Origin: Wurfbainia villosa
Lineage: Eukaryota > Streptophyta > Magnoliopsida > Zingiberales > Zingiberaceae
Length of the DNA stretch: 64,000 nt
Assembly: GCA_025175895.1 (NCBI GenBank)
Contig: CM045991.1
Coordinates: 79,161,174 to 79,225,173, forward strand
Reading direction: 5' to 3'
In this document: piece by piece, positions 43,728 through 54,965 of the stretch
Numbering within the stretch: position 1 is the stretch's first letter
How the letters are laid out: the number at the start of each line of letters is the position of its first letter
Notes under the pieces: generated by a model
Seen by the model: only the letters and a program-made list of their open reading frames with translations
Database searches by the model: none
Told to the model about the DNA's origin: nothing
Translations under genes and position numbers: made by a program

Positions 43728-45569
43728 ATGGGTTTAGGGTGTGCCAACCTTGATTGGATGGGTGGTTAACTCAACCATGGTAAAGGTGGCACTTTAGGTA
43801 ATTTTCAAGGTTATGGGTACCTTGGAAATAAGGTTGATATTATGATCCTAAAAGATTTTAGGATGTGCCAATACATTTTTGGAATTATAAAAAATCAATT
43901 AAATTGGCACAATTTAGGATTAGAGGTTAGTGTGCCATTTTGGATTTTTGGCACACTTTGAAGATTAGTAGTAATATGACAAAATATACATAATTATATC
44001 AAATGACAATAAATATTAAAATTTAGGTATTATGATACTTATACATTCTATGTGCCATGCTTTTTTTGCCATATAACATGCCATGACATCATGTTTATTT
44101 TTATCATTTATATGTCATGATCATGTTTAGGATTAAGGATTAAACGTCATGTGTTTTTAGATTTAATCATATGTCATGACATCATGATCATTGGCCATGC
44201 TTAATTATTTCTATCATTATGCCATGATCATTTCATGCATTTAAATTGATTAAAATTGATTTAAGGACAATGACATGACTTGGAGTCTCATTTATAAGGG
44301 AATCAAGTAGAGTTGCCTTAGAAAAATACATGAACCCCTAGATTAGGGAGAACAAAACTCACATCTCACATTACATTGACATGTATGTGTATTTATACAC
44401 CCTAGATACATGTGAGATGCTAGGATATGAGTTAAGTTCAAGGTGCATAGTTTTTGCATCTAGATGAACTAAAACTCATATTATATGAAGGGTGGATCAT
44501 TGGGAAAGCTTGTGTACAAGTCATGTACATTGAGCCCAAGGAATATGATCCAAAATAAGGTTTTGAAAACATTTTAAAATCCTTTTGAAAAACCTTGGTG
44601 AAGTCTATCTTTTGATAGAAATCACCATTGATGAGATTGATGCAAAGTGAGCTAAAACTTTGAAGTTTTTATTCACTTTTGGATTTTGTATCAATTTCAA
44701 TATTTTATGGGTAAAATATTTTTCAAATATTTTTCACCCATTGTATTGACTATAAGTAATATACGTATGATTTTTCATGATTTTTCGATATACGTAGAAT
44801 TACTTATGATTTTATGAATTTCATTTCTGATAACTGAAATTATGATATTTGATTATCGATCATTTACTGGGTGGCGATCGATGAGAGTGGATCATTGGTA
44901 GTGAGAGAGTCATTCAATCTTGATTTTGGGAAAACAAGGTATGTTTAGCCCGTGTTCAGCTACGGTTAAGGTCCCTAACCATTTCTAACCCTAGGATATG
45001 CTTTGGGAAGTATTATAAAGGGTAAAAATCCATTGGATATGGATTAGGAGAGGTGTTAGGATAATGTATCAAATTTAAGGTATAGGAAAGTTCATGTTTG
45101 AACTTTGAACCTTATTTTTGATGGTTTAGAGTTCGTATTGCCTTAGGGGCTTTCCAAGGACATTGTTGGTGCAATGGTCAAGGGGGAGCAAACCTTTAGG
45201 GGGAGATATCCATCATGGGATGATGGATGGTATTTTTCCGCATGAGGAGGAAAATGGGATTCTTGAGACCCAATTTGGAAATTGGGAGAGTGAATAGGAT
45301 TGCCTCTCTTGAGTGATATGAGACTTATCACTAGGAAGATGGTAGGCATCCTAGGTATTTTTGGACCAAGGGTGGAGATTGTAAGATCTCATTGGATATG
45401 AGACATTAACCTCCTTGGAGAGAACCTTTTTGATATTAGTCAAAAAGGGGGAGAATGTTTTGAGGGAGAATTTATTGGGAAAATGACATCAATTGGGAAA
45501 ATTGATGGGGATGATTGTTTTGAGTTAGATGGTCTAACTCAATGGTTTGTTTGGTTTTTGTCAAACATC
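43728..45569 (+). other. Element K 3' non-coding region
   Basis: 1.8 kb, AT-rich, homologous to the E region at 51806-53330. GGGGGAG tracts occur near 45181, 45197 and 45445. No gene seen. Confidence 0.7.
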
Positions 45570-45583
45570 AAAAAGGGAGAGAT
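45570..45583 (+). other. Polypurine tract of element K
   Basis: AAAAAGGGAGAGAT precedes TGT, the first bases of the K 3' LTR, after which J begins. Confidence 0.75.
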
Positions 45584-45586
45584 TGT

Positions 45587-48500
45587 TGATAGCTGCATTT
45601 TTTATTGCGCTATTTTTACTTGTGGATTCGATATTTTAGGCTATTTGATGGGATAATTATTGTTATTCGGGATATTTTTACATATTGAGCCTATTTGCGA
45701 TTAATTGCGTTAATTCCTATAATTTCAGTATTTTTCATGAATTTCATGTGATTTTGTAGGAAACATATAATGAGGATCTAATTGGAGCAATCGCAACCGT
45801 CGATTCGGATCAGATTTGAGCATTATGGACCGTCCGATGAATATAGCTGATTCTAAGCCATCTATTCAGATCTGGAGAGGTCCAGTCTGTACATTTCGAT
45901 CTGAACATCTGAGCCCTTCCTCCAGATTCGACCGATCATAATTATCCTTACAGATGGATCAAATTCGTCCATTTGAAATCAGACTGATCACAGCCATCGG
46001 ATTTGATTGATCAACACTTAGGGATGATTAATTGGATTCATTTAACCCTAGCTCTAAATGGGAGGCTGAGATTGGAGATGACTCAATCGAACGACTGAGA
46101 AAATTGGAGATAAAATCTAACTTTTTCCCATCTGTGACAGAACGCGCGACAGAGCAGTGTCTTCTTCCTCTCGCGAGCGGGCGATCGACGACTACACGAG
46201 CGATCGACAATAGGTCGGCAGTATTCCGGCGAGTTTCCCACTGACAGCTGGTGGCTATCCCATCCGATCCTTGGTTGTAGATCCAGATGTCGTGATTCGG
46301 GCAGCTAATCCAAAGCGAGACGAGGCGGGATTTTGGCGAGTTCATCCTTCACCGGCATTCTACTTCATTCCGGCGGCTGGGATAGGCCGATCCATCTTGC
46401 CGGAGTCACTCACCGATTGTGCCGATTGGACAGCTCCATATTCATCGCCGGTGAAGATTTCCATTCCACTGTCCGGTGATTCCATTCGCCGGAGCAATGA
46501 TCGCAGTCATCCATCTCTCCTTCCTTCTGCGCCCGATTAGGGGCGACCGCATTCACCACCGAGTGGTATTCGGATTTTGTTGTGTGATCGTTGTTTTATT
46601 TGGATCTTTAATGAGTGTGTTTGTGTTAAACACTCGTTTAGTTGGGATTTCGTGTTATTTACATTCTGCTTTTTATTCCAGTTCAGTTATGCAATTGTTA
46701 GTAGTTGATTATGTTTGTTTCGATTAATTGTTGGTTTGTTTACATGCAATATTATTTCTATCGGTTTGTTGTGCTTAGTTGTTTAACTTTGTTCATCCTG
46801 CATTTTTATTAGACTTAATACTTGTGTTCGTTATTTAGTTGTAGGTTAGTTTAATTTCTTGTTGATGATGTACTAACCCTATCAATTAAAATTATCCAAT
46901 CAATGCATCGTATAGTGACAGTATGGTGTTTGGTTGGAGTGCTTTCATTATTAGGTTAGATTTCCTTTACATTTTGACGATTAATGTCGTATAGTGATTA
47001 CTTTCCTTGCATTTAGTTTAGCTTTTGTTGACTATTTGATCATCGCTGCCATATAGTAATGATCGGTACTTGGTTAAATTGTTCACCTTTGTTTCTTGAC
47101 CACTGTGCCGTATAGTGACAGTGCGGTGCTTGGTTGAGCTATTTTTTTTCTGTTAGTGTAGTTTTTTAGTGACTGTTTGATCATGTGTAGTAGTAACGAT
47201 GCTTAGTTGAATTGTTCACCTTTGTTTCATGAACATTGTAGTATAGTAAAGGGCAGTGCGTGATTACTTACTTTTGCGCATTAGGATAGTTACTTGTTAA
47301 TTGTTATTTGGTAGTTAGATTTACTTCCTACAGATTTTATTTCCATGTCTGTGAAGGGTTTTGCTTATCGAGTCCGCATGGGGAAATTTCGCTTCCCACT
47401 TCACCTCGGTCGTTTGTTCATGGAGATCCCATCGATGTCCCCGGATTAAAAATTTAATCCTAGACAAAGGGATTGCCCAAACAACCATGTCATCGTCGTG
47501 CTATTCGTTTAGAGAGGTCACTTGAACAAACTCGTTGTTCAAGTGACCATCCTCTATTCTATGAGTAGCCGCGGAATAGACGATGTCCAGATCGCTGGTT
47601 TTTGTGTTTATGTTCGGGATCCAAGTATTATTTAGCCACAAACAGATTTATATCATGCTCATAATTGAAAAACAAATACAAACATGTAACATATAAAAAT
47701 TAGAGAATCAATATACCTCTCGATCTTCTAATGTATGACCTTCCTCTTTTCGGACGTCGTGTGGGCGACGATCTACCAAAAGTTGAAGCTCCTAGATCGC
47801 AAATCTTCCTTCCTTGCTCTTCCAAAGCAAGAGGAAGAATAGAAACAAAGCTCTATTCCTTCTTTCAACCAACCATTAACTTCCAAGGAGGAAGCTTGCC
47901 GCCGTCCAAGAAGGAAGAGGAGATTGAGAGTGGTCGGCCAAAAGCTTCAAGGGAGGACCCTAAATTTGTTCCACCGACCAAGGAGAAGGAGAAAACCTAT
48001 TTTGGACGCCGGCCAAGGGCTAGAAGGAACTCCAAGGGCGCTGGCAGCTTGGGGAAGAAGAACAACACAAGGAAAATATTTCCTTATTAGGTGCCGCCCA
48101 AGCCCAAAACCTAGCTCCTATGCCTTGCCGCCAACTTCCAAAACCCTAGCTTCTCTTGAATTGTTCTCCACGCCAACCCCTTGCCCTCCTTTTATAGAGT
48201 TAGGGATAAGCCTCCTTTTAATCTCCACCATTGGTTCTAGGGATTTAATCTCAACCATCGGATCTAGAGATTTAATCTCAACCGCCGGATCTAGAGATTT
48301 AATCTCTACCTTTGGATCTAGAGTTTTGTTTCTATCCTTTGGATCTAAGCTTTATGAGGTGTTAATAGGCTACATTAGGGACCATGAGGAGGAGTTGGAT
48401 CTTGGCCACCCATGGATCAAGCCCATATAAAGTCCGATCCACTAATGATAATCCAATCCACTAAAGGATTATCATTGATCTACCTCACCAACCCCCATAA

Positions 48501-49511
48501 GATAATATGGGCTCCATATATTATTTGTACATTTTCTCCCCGTGTTTAAGATCTCGAATGTCCGCTGATTAATTAATTTACTGACCATTAATTAATCAAC
48601 ATCTAACTCCATGAGTAGTACGACTCAACCTTTTCATCATACCGGACCAAGTCCACCTACAGGGTTTATATGATGAACTTATGAGCTCCTCAAGGGGACA
48701 TCATCATCCTAATGTATAGGACACAGTTTCCTCCTATAATCAATGGCACACCATATAAATAATATCATTTCCCAACTTACCGAGCCTTTCGATTTAATCT
48801 ATAAATCTCGCCCATTGGTAAATCAAAGAGATGAATACTAAGTATATGTGCCTGTTATTATATCGGGATTAAGAGCATGTACAAAATAATATCTGAGGTC
48901 CGATTCGATTATGTAGTCAGCAATAAATCGAATCACCTCTAATTCGGTCCTACTCAATACACACAAAGTGCACTAGTGTGATTCTATGGTCAAGACAAAC
49001 CAATACCAAATCACACTACAACCATTCCGATGGTTTGTCCAAAGCCATCTCGGTTGTGAGCCTTTACTCATACTTTACAAGGAGCCGATAACATGATCTC
49101 CCGTGTAACACCACACACCATGTTATCTACAATGTAATATATTAGACAATATTGCATAACCATAAAAATGCAAACAATGATCATGTGATTCTTATTTCAA
49201 AATAAAGATGTTCATACAAAAGATAGACTTTTCAGTATACATCCCTACAGTCTATTTACCAGAATTGTTTGGTCATTGTATCGTATAGTGATAGTGCGGT
49301 GCAAGGTTGAATTGTTCTTGCATTAGGCTAGCTTTGAATAATTGTTTTAATAAATTGTAAAAAACCCCAGTGTTTACTTCTATTTAAAAACAAACGTCCA
49401 ACCATTAGGTTCATTGGGAGACGATCCGAGTCAGTCCTATACTGTATTAGTGTAGTTAGGGGGTTCGGTAAATAATTTGTAATGGTCCCACGACATAATA
49501 ACCGTCTATCA
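45587..49511 (+). repeat. Element J 5' LTR (about 2.0 kb net), split by solo LTR I
   Basis: It begins TGATAGCTGCATTTTTT and ends ACCGTCTATCA. Removing I and one target copy leaves about 2022 bp. A degenerate repeat with the phrase CGTATAGTGA(C/T)AGTGCGGTGC lies on both sides of I (46900-47330 and 49270-49320). The short ORFs at 46032-46727 have no recognised content. Confidence 0.8.
47352..49249 (-). mobile_element. Element I: solo Angela LTR (1898 bp)
   Basis: It is homologous to the B and F LTRs over its length, with the minisatellite at about 48225-48330 and the TATA core at 48188-48197. Minus-strand start TGTAGGGATG at 49249. The flanks GTCTG (47347-47351) and GTCTA (49250-49254) match at four of five bases. 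The ORFs at 47731-48430 are LTR shadows. Confidence 0.85.
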
Positions 49512-49516
49512 AATTT

Positions 49517-49534
49517 TGGCGCCGTTGCCGGGGA
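49517..49534 (+). other. Primer-binding site, tRNA-Asp type (element J)
   Basis: TGGCGCCGTTGCCGGGGA begins five bases after the LTR end. It is complementary to the 3' end of plant tRNA-Asp and characteristic of Athila-group elements. Confidence 0.88.
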
Positions 49535-49664
49535 ACCTTTTTATAATGGTGTTCGTGTCTTTAAACTGTAGTAGTTTGTTTTGTTTTGTTTTCTTTTATT
49601 ATTTGTGTCTTTCCTATTATTTCTATCTTTTCTATCCATACTCATTGTGTTGTTTGTTTTGAAA

Positions 49665-50318
49665 ATGACCCGGTCTTCAGGCGATAAACTCTTTGAGCTG
49701 GAACCGGATATTGATAGGACTTTTCACGCACTGCGGAGAGCACAGGGCATGTCAGCTGATACTTCTGATTACAGTCCATCAAAGTTGCAGATAGTCATGG
49801 CAGATAACAACAGGACTCTGAAGGAGCTTGCAATCCCTGATGTGACATACCAGTATTCTTGCATTAGCTACCCAGCTTTAGAGGAGGATTTTGAGCTCAG
49901 ATCAGGTACAGTTCATTTGCTTCCTAAGTTTCATGGATTGTCTGGTGAAGATCCCAACAGGCACTTGCACGAGTTCCATGTGGTATGCTCTACTATGAAG
50001 CCACAGGGCATTTCAGAGGAAGATATAAAATTGAGAGCTTTTCCATTTTCACTGGCTGGAGCAGCTAAGGATTGGTTATACTTGGATGTATCAACAGTTG
50101 GCTTAAATTGAAGAAAGCATTCTTGGAAAAGTTCTTCCCAGCATCCAGAATTGCTACCATCATGAAAAGCATCTGCAGTATCCAGCAGTCTACTGGAGAG
50201 ACGTTGTATGAGTACTGGAGAGATTCAAGAAACTATGTTCCAGTTGCCCCCAGCATCAGATCAGTGACCAGTTGCTCATTCAGTACTTCTATGAGGGACT
50301 GCTTCCCATGGACAGGAG
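49665..50318 (+). pseudogene. Element J gag, N-terminal part
   Basis: The start MTRSSGDKLFELEPDIDRTF is preferred over the upstream ATG at 49581, which adds only a hydrophobic run translated from leader sequence. Capsid-type sequence (HLLPKFHGLSGEDPNRHLHEF, AFPFSLAGAAKDWL) runs to about 50090. The frame then shifts and continues as WLKLKKAFLEKFFPASR. E interrupts at 50318 and gag resumes at 56624. Confidence 0.83.
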
Positions 50319-51805
50319 TGTAGGGGATCGATACGGCCGGCTAGAGGGGGGTGAATAGCCCTCGTACGATGGATGTCGTAATTCATTCGTTCTTCTTGCG
50401 TTGCTTGTCTACGATTGTCGTTAGCGCAGCGGAATAACAATAATAATGAAACTAACAACAATACACAATCACACAACACAAGATATACGTGGTTCGGAAC
50501 CGAATGGTTCCTACTCCTGAGCGAGCTCACCGAGCTCTAGTTATCTATGCGCCGACACTAACTATAACACTCCTTCTCGACAACACGTCGGAGGTGGAGA
50601 AACCTCTCACAAGCAATTACAATGTAATATAGAAATACAAGCAAATACACAAATACAATACAAAAGAAAACTTTCACCGATTGCTTTGATCGCTTTGCTT
50701 GTTGCTTGCTTTGATTGGCTCTTGAAGGACTGGAATGCAGCAGCAATTCCCCTCCAATAGCTTCACAAAAACCATGGCAAAAACCTCCATCTCAAGCTCC
50801 TTTTATAACCTGCATCGAGTCAGCTATTTTCGCCTGATCGACCGCCAAAAGGCCCACCGATCGCTCACCGAGCTGCTTGCTCTCAGCGGCGGATCCACGT
50901 TGGACAAGTTCCAATCGGATCACCTACCACCGATCGATGATGCCCATCACGATCGGTGACTCAGTCGATAATCGCCTCGGCTACGGAGCGTCGCTCATGA
51001 CACCTCCATCGATCACCATCCCTTAGCCTTACACGGTCGAACTCTAGTACTTGGATCGATCGAATCGGCACCTATGCGGTCGGTGATGTAGAAAAACCTC
51101 AAACACCAAGTTGTTTGAGCATCCGATTGTCGGGTAAACCCTCAAACATCAAGTTTGAGCCTCTGACACTCAGTCTTAGCCACTTGGCCAAGTCCACCTT
51201 ATCCCTCATGGTGTTCCCCACCAAAGCTCTCTTCCCTCGGCCTACGTCCCTCGGATGCGCCAAGCGCACGGCTTCGCAACGCCATCCTTCGCGTCTCATG
51301 CCCTAGAAGTATGCTTCCCTTTGGGCTCACTCCAGTCGCTCCCCGTCCGGCGGTCCCTCGGATGCACCAAGCGCACGGCTTCGCAATGCCATCCTTCACC
51401 GACTCAAGGACCCCGAGCCTAGTGAACTTACCAAGTCCTCAAGACTTCCCAAATGCACCAAGCGCACGGCTTCGCAATGCATTTCTCACCAAGCACCAAG
51501 CGCCGCGGCCGCAATGCTTTGGATTTCCCATGCAAGCACCAAGCGCCGCGGCCGACTTTCCCATGCCAAACACCAAGCCGCGGCTTCGCAATGCTTTGGA
51601 TTTCCCATGCCAAACACCAAGCGCACGGCTTCGCAATGCTTTGGACTTTCCCATGCCAAGGCTTCCCCCTTGGACTTCCACACCAAGCTCCATGCTTGGA
51701 TTTTCCATGCCAACCCCATGTTGGACTTTCCCATGACAATCCCATGTCATGAGTTTTGTCTATCATCAAAATACCATCAAAGATCTTGCTGGGCGATTAC
51801 CAACA
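50319..51805 (-). repeat. Element E 3' LTR (1487 bp)
   Basis: Minus strand TGTTGGTAATCGCCC...CCCCTACA. TATA core TTATAAAAGG at 50799-50808. It has one unit fewer of the 47-bp repeat and a shorter 46-bp array than the 5' LTR. CCGCGGCCG-type strings near 51500-51580 stand where the partner has CGCACGGCTTCGC. Confidence 0.9.
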
Positions 51806-53330
51806 ATCTCTCCCTTTTTGATGATTGACAAAAACTACCATCTCAAGTCTACCAATTCTCCCATATTGGCAGTTCTCATATCTCAATGAGATTTCCAAAC
51901 CTTAATTGGTAACTTGGTAACTTCTCCCCTTTTGACATTACATCAAAAGGTCCTCCCCTAAGGGTATGAATGTCTCATATCCCAATGAGATCTTACAATC
52001 TCTCCTTGGAGGAACACATGCCTACAATCTTTCTAGTGATCCCATATCACTTAAAGAGAGGCAACCCAATTTTCCTCCCATGAGGAAATACACATCCATC
52101 TTCCCATGATGGATACCTCCCCCTAGAGGCTTGCTCCCCCTTGACCATTGCACCAACAATGTCCTTGGAGAGTCCCTAAGCCAATAGGAACATTAAACCA
52201 AACAAAATTAAGGCAAAGTTCAACAATGAACTCACATCCACCTTAAAATTGATACTCACCCTCAACCCAACTCCTAATCCATATCCAATGGATTTCCACC
52301 CTCTCTAATGCTCTCCCAAGCATATCCTAGGGTTAGGAGTGGTTAGGGGACCTTAACCTAACTGAACATGGGCCTAACCAACAAGATCTGCGAAATCGGC
52401 AGCGTCATGTGAAATTAGAAATCGATCATTGCCACCCCCATCGATCATTGCCAATCCATAGCGGCTAAAATCCATAAGTAAATATACGTAATTTTAAAAA
52501 TCTTGAAAATGCATACGTATAATACTTATCCTAAACACTATGGGTGAAAAATATTGAAAAATTATTTTACCCATTAAATTAGGAGATTGATACAAAGTTC
52601 AAAATTTAAGAAAAGCTTCAATAAAGAGCCATCTTTGTATCATCCCATTCAATGGTGATAGCTATCAAAAGATAGACTTCACCAAGGTTTTTCAAAATGT
52701 TTTTCAAACCTTTATTTTCTTTTTCCTAAACATCTCACCAATATCTAGATGTGTAAAACACATACAAGTCAAAATTTTGTGAGATGTGGGTTTTTGTTTT
52801 GTTTATGTTCTCATGCATATTTCTAAGGCAATATTCTTTGATTCCCATCAAATCATGCCATAGTCCTTAACTCCATTTTAATTCATGCATGATATGATTA
52901 TGGCATAGATATATAGATAAAAACATATGCCAATATCATGATGTCATGACATGTGAATGAAACTTAAGCATACATGACATACAAACATAAGTCTAAACAT
53001 TATCATGACATTTTTATAATTAAAAATGAGAATGATGTCATGACATGGCAAGGCAAACAAATCATGGCAAGTAAAGTATACTAAGGTATAGAATACCTAA
53101 GTGTTAAAATCAATTTACCATTTCTAGGGATTAAGTTCATTTTGCCTTAATGCCATTCATTTTCCTAGTGTGCCAAAAACCCAAAATGGCACACCAATAC
53201 CTCTATGACCTAATTGTGCCAATTTAAATTATTTTAAACTTCTCAAGCATATTGGCACATCCTAATGTGTCAACTCTACTATGGTTAGGTTAACTACCCA
53301 TCCACTTAGGGTTGACACAGCCTAACCCAT
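51806..53330 (-). other. Element E polypurine tract and 3' non-coding region
   Basis: The polypurine tract (minus strand AAAAAGGGAGAGAT) abuts the LTR at 51806-51819. Further GGGGGAG and GGGGAG tracts lie within the next 350 bases. The rest is AT-rich with no gene seen. Confidence 0.72.
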
Positions 53331-54908
53331 TTAGCGTGAATCGATCACGCTTTTAGGAACCCAATACCTATTGGAGCTCCTTGGGTTAACAAGGTATTCC
53401 CTAGGGATAACTTCCCTAGATACCTTCCTAATGACCCTTTTAGGCTTTGAAGCCATAGTCTTTTGGGTCTTTCCTAGGTCAACTCTAGAGGTGACTCCTC
53501 CATTGACCTTCTTAGTGGCTACATTTGATTTCTTTGAGGTGTTAGCCACTAAACACATACCATGGCTAGACTTAGGGATGATTTCCCTATTAGCCTTGGT
53601 TTTCCTAGACCTAGATGTGGTTCCATAATTAAATGGAACATTATGGTAGGACATAGATTTGTGACCCAAACCCTTCTTGCCCTTAGATGTTTCTTGTTTC
53701 CTAGGTCTTGACTTTTGTGCATTAGACCCCTTAACCGAGTTTGATATTATTGCTAGGGTCTTCTCCAATTTTTCTAGCCTTGACCTCAAGGCTTGGTTCT
53801 CTAGCTCTAATTTCCTCAATTTTGAATTTTCATTAGATTTTTGAGGAATGTTCTTCTTCTTAGGCATGTGCCTACCCTTCTTAGGGTTAATGCCTAGATG
53901 GTTTTCAACTCTCCTAATGGACTCTTTTGGTAAAATAGGTCTAGTGTTTTGAGTCCTAGGTTTGTCCTTAGTTATATGAACATGCTTGGCACCTAGACAA
54001 TACACCTTATTATTTCTCTTAGCATGCTTTTCATTGATAATAGCAAGAGAACTAAAATAATTTTTAGCATGCTTTTTAACTCTAGGAATTAAAGGTGCAT
54101 TAACTAAATGTACCTTAGGGTTAGCTTTAGGAGCTTCCCCTACATGAGTTGCACCTTCTTGCCCTTTCTTCCTCCCCCTAGGGCATTGGCTTCGGTAGTA
54201 TCCCTTTTGATTGCATTTGAAGCACACAATGTGCTCTTTGCTCTTGATTTTGGGAACACCGGCATCCTTTGACTTTGGATTGACTTTTGGTGTCGATGCC
54301 TTCTTCTTAGCCAATTTAGGGCATTTGCTTTTGTAATGCCCTTTCTCCCTACACTCAAAACAAATAATATAATCTTTACGATTAATTATAATACATGAGT
54401 CACCTAGGGAGTTGGTGGAAGCCTCTTCATGATCTTCACTTCTCCCGGATGTGGATGCTTCTTGTTCTTGCTCCGGGGTAGAAACCCTTTCCTCCCCCTC
54501 AATGCTAGAGGTGGAGGTCTCCACCAAGTCATCCACATCTTCAAAAATGGATGGTGATTCTTCTTCGGTATTCTCCTCTTCTTGTGCCGATTGGGAGTTT
54601 TCTTGAAATTTAATTATCTTCTCCCATAATTCCTTGGCATCCCTAAAATTACCCAATCTAGACCAAATAGTGTTAGGTAACAGATCACTAATCAACTTGA
54701 TTACCTTGAGATTTGTCTTGAAGTCTTTGATTTGGTCTTGGGTCCATTTTGACTTCTCAATTGGCTTGTTGTACTTGTCCCAAGGCATTTCAAAACCGTT
54801 TTCTATGATAATCATAAAATCAAAATCGGTTTCTAGGTATACCTCCATCCATTTCCTCCACCAAGAAAAATCTCCATCGAATTTCGGTGGATGGATGAAG
54901 CCGGCCAT
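53331..54908 (-). CDS. Element E gag protein, intact (525 aa)
   Basis: MAGFIHPPKFDGDFSWWRKW opens an uninterrupted frame 44 bases after the primer site. Residues 1-105 match the DUF4219-like start of the C gag. The following UBN2 capsid part present in C (about 100 residues) is missing: ELWEKIIKFQENS runs straight into an acidic Glu/Ser stretch (108-170). Two zinc knuckles follow: 183-196 (CFECREKGHYKSKC) is canonical; 229-242 (CFKCNQKGYYRSQC) has Tyr in place of His. Then come Lys-rich linkers, a coiled coil (362-392, LRKLELENQALRSRLEKLEKTL) and the tail RYWVPKSVIDSR. Likely role: RNA binding and particle assembly for E. Whether it assembles alone is unknown. Confidence 0.88.
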   Translation of the reverse strand: MAGFIHPPKFDGDFSWWRKWMEVYLETDFDFMIIIENGFEMPWDKYNKPIEKSKWTQDQIKDFKTNLKVIKLISDLLPNTIWSRLGNFRDAKELWEKIIKFQENSQSAQEEENTEEESPSIFEDVDDLVETSTSSIEGEERVSTPEQEQEASTSGRSEDHEEASTNSLGDSCIIINRKDYIICFECREKGHYKSKCPKLAKKKASTPKVNPKSKDAGVPKIKSKEHIVCFKCNQKGYYRSQCPRGRKKGQEGATHVGEAPKANPKVHLVNAPLIPRVKKHAKNYFSSLAIINEKHAKRNNKVYCLGAKHVHITKDKPRTQNTRPILPKESIRRVENHLGINPKKGRHMPKKKNIPQKSNENSKLRKLELENQALRSRLEKLEKTLAIISNSVKGSNAQKSRPRKQETSKGKKGLGHKSMSYHNVPFNYGTTSRSRKTKANREIIPKSSHGMCLVANTSKKSNVATKKVNGGVTSRVDLGKTQKTMASKPKRVIRKVSREVIPREYLVNPRSSNRYWVPKSVIDSR

Positions 54909-54952
54909 TTATAGTGCTCTCGCGGCGGCTAGTCCTTGAAGAGCGACCTCGG

Positions 54953-54965
54953 CTCTGATACCACT
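54953..54965 (-). other. Primer-binding site, tRNA-iMet type (element E)
   Basis: The minus strand reads AGTGGTATCAGAG directly after the LTR end CCCTACA. Confidence 0.88.

Larger units (their letters stand above)
39133..45586 (+). mobile_element. Element K: gag-only Sirevirus relative (TR-GAG type), broken
   Basis: It has a 5' LTR (39133-40626) and the first bases of the primer site. Foreign sequence (N and M, 40633-42449) then replaces the gag start. The gag C-terminal half is at 42450-43727, followed by a 3' non-coding region, a polypurine tract, and only the first three bases of the 3' LTR before J. It is homologous to E throughout (LTR, gag, 3' region). AATTT (39128-39132) is the expected left target duplication. 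Confidence 0.85.

Noticed and set aside
45587..47351. Possible host gene in 46032-46727 (ORFs up to 105 codons)
   Set aside because: Inside the J LTR, short, overlapping on both strands, no recognisable domain.
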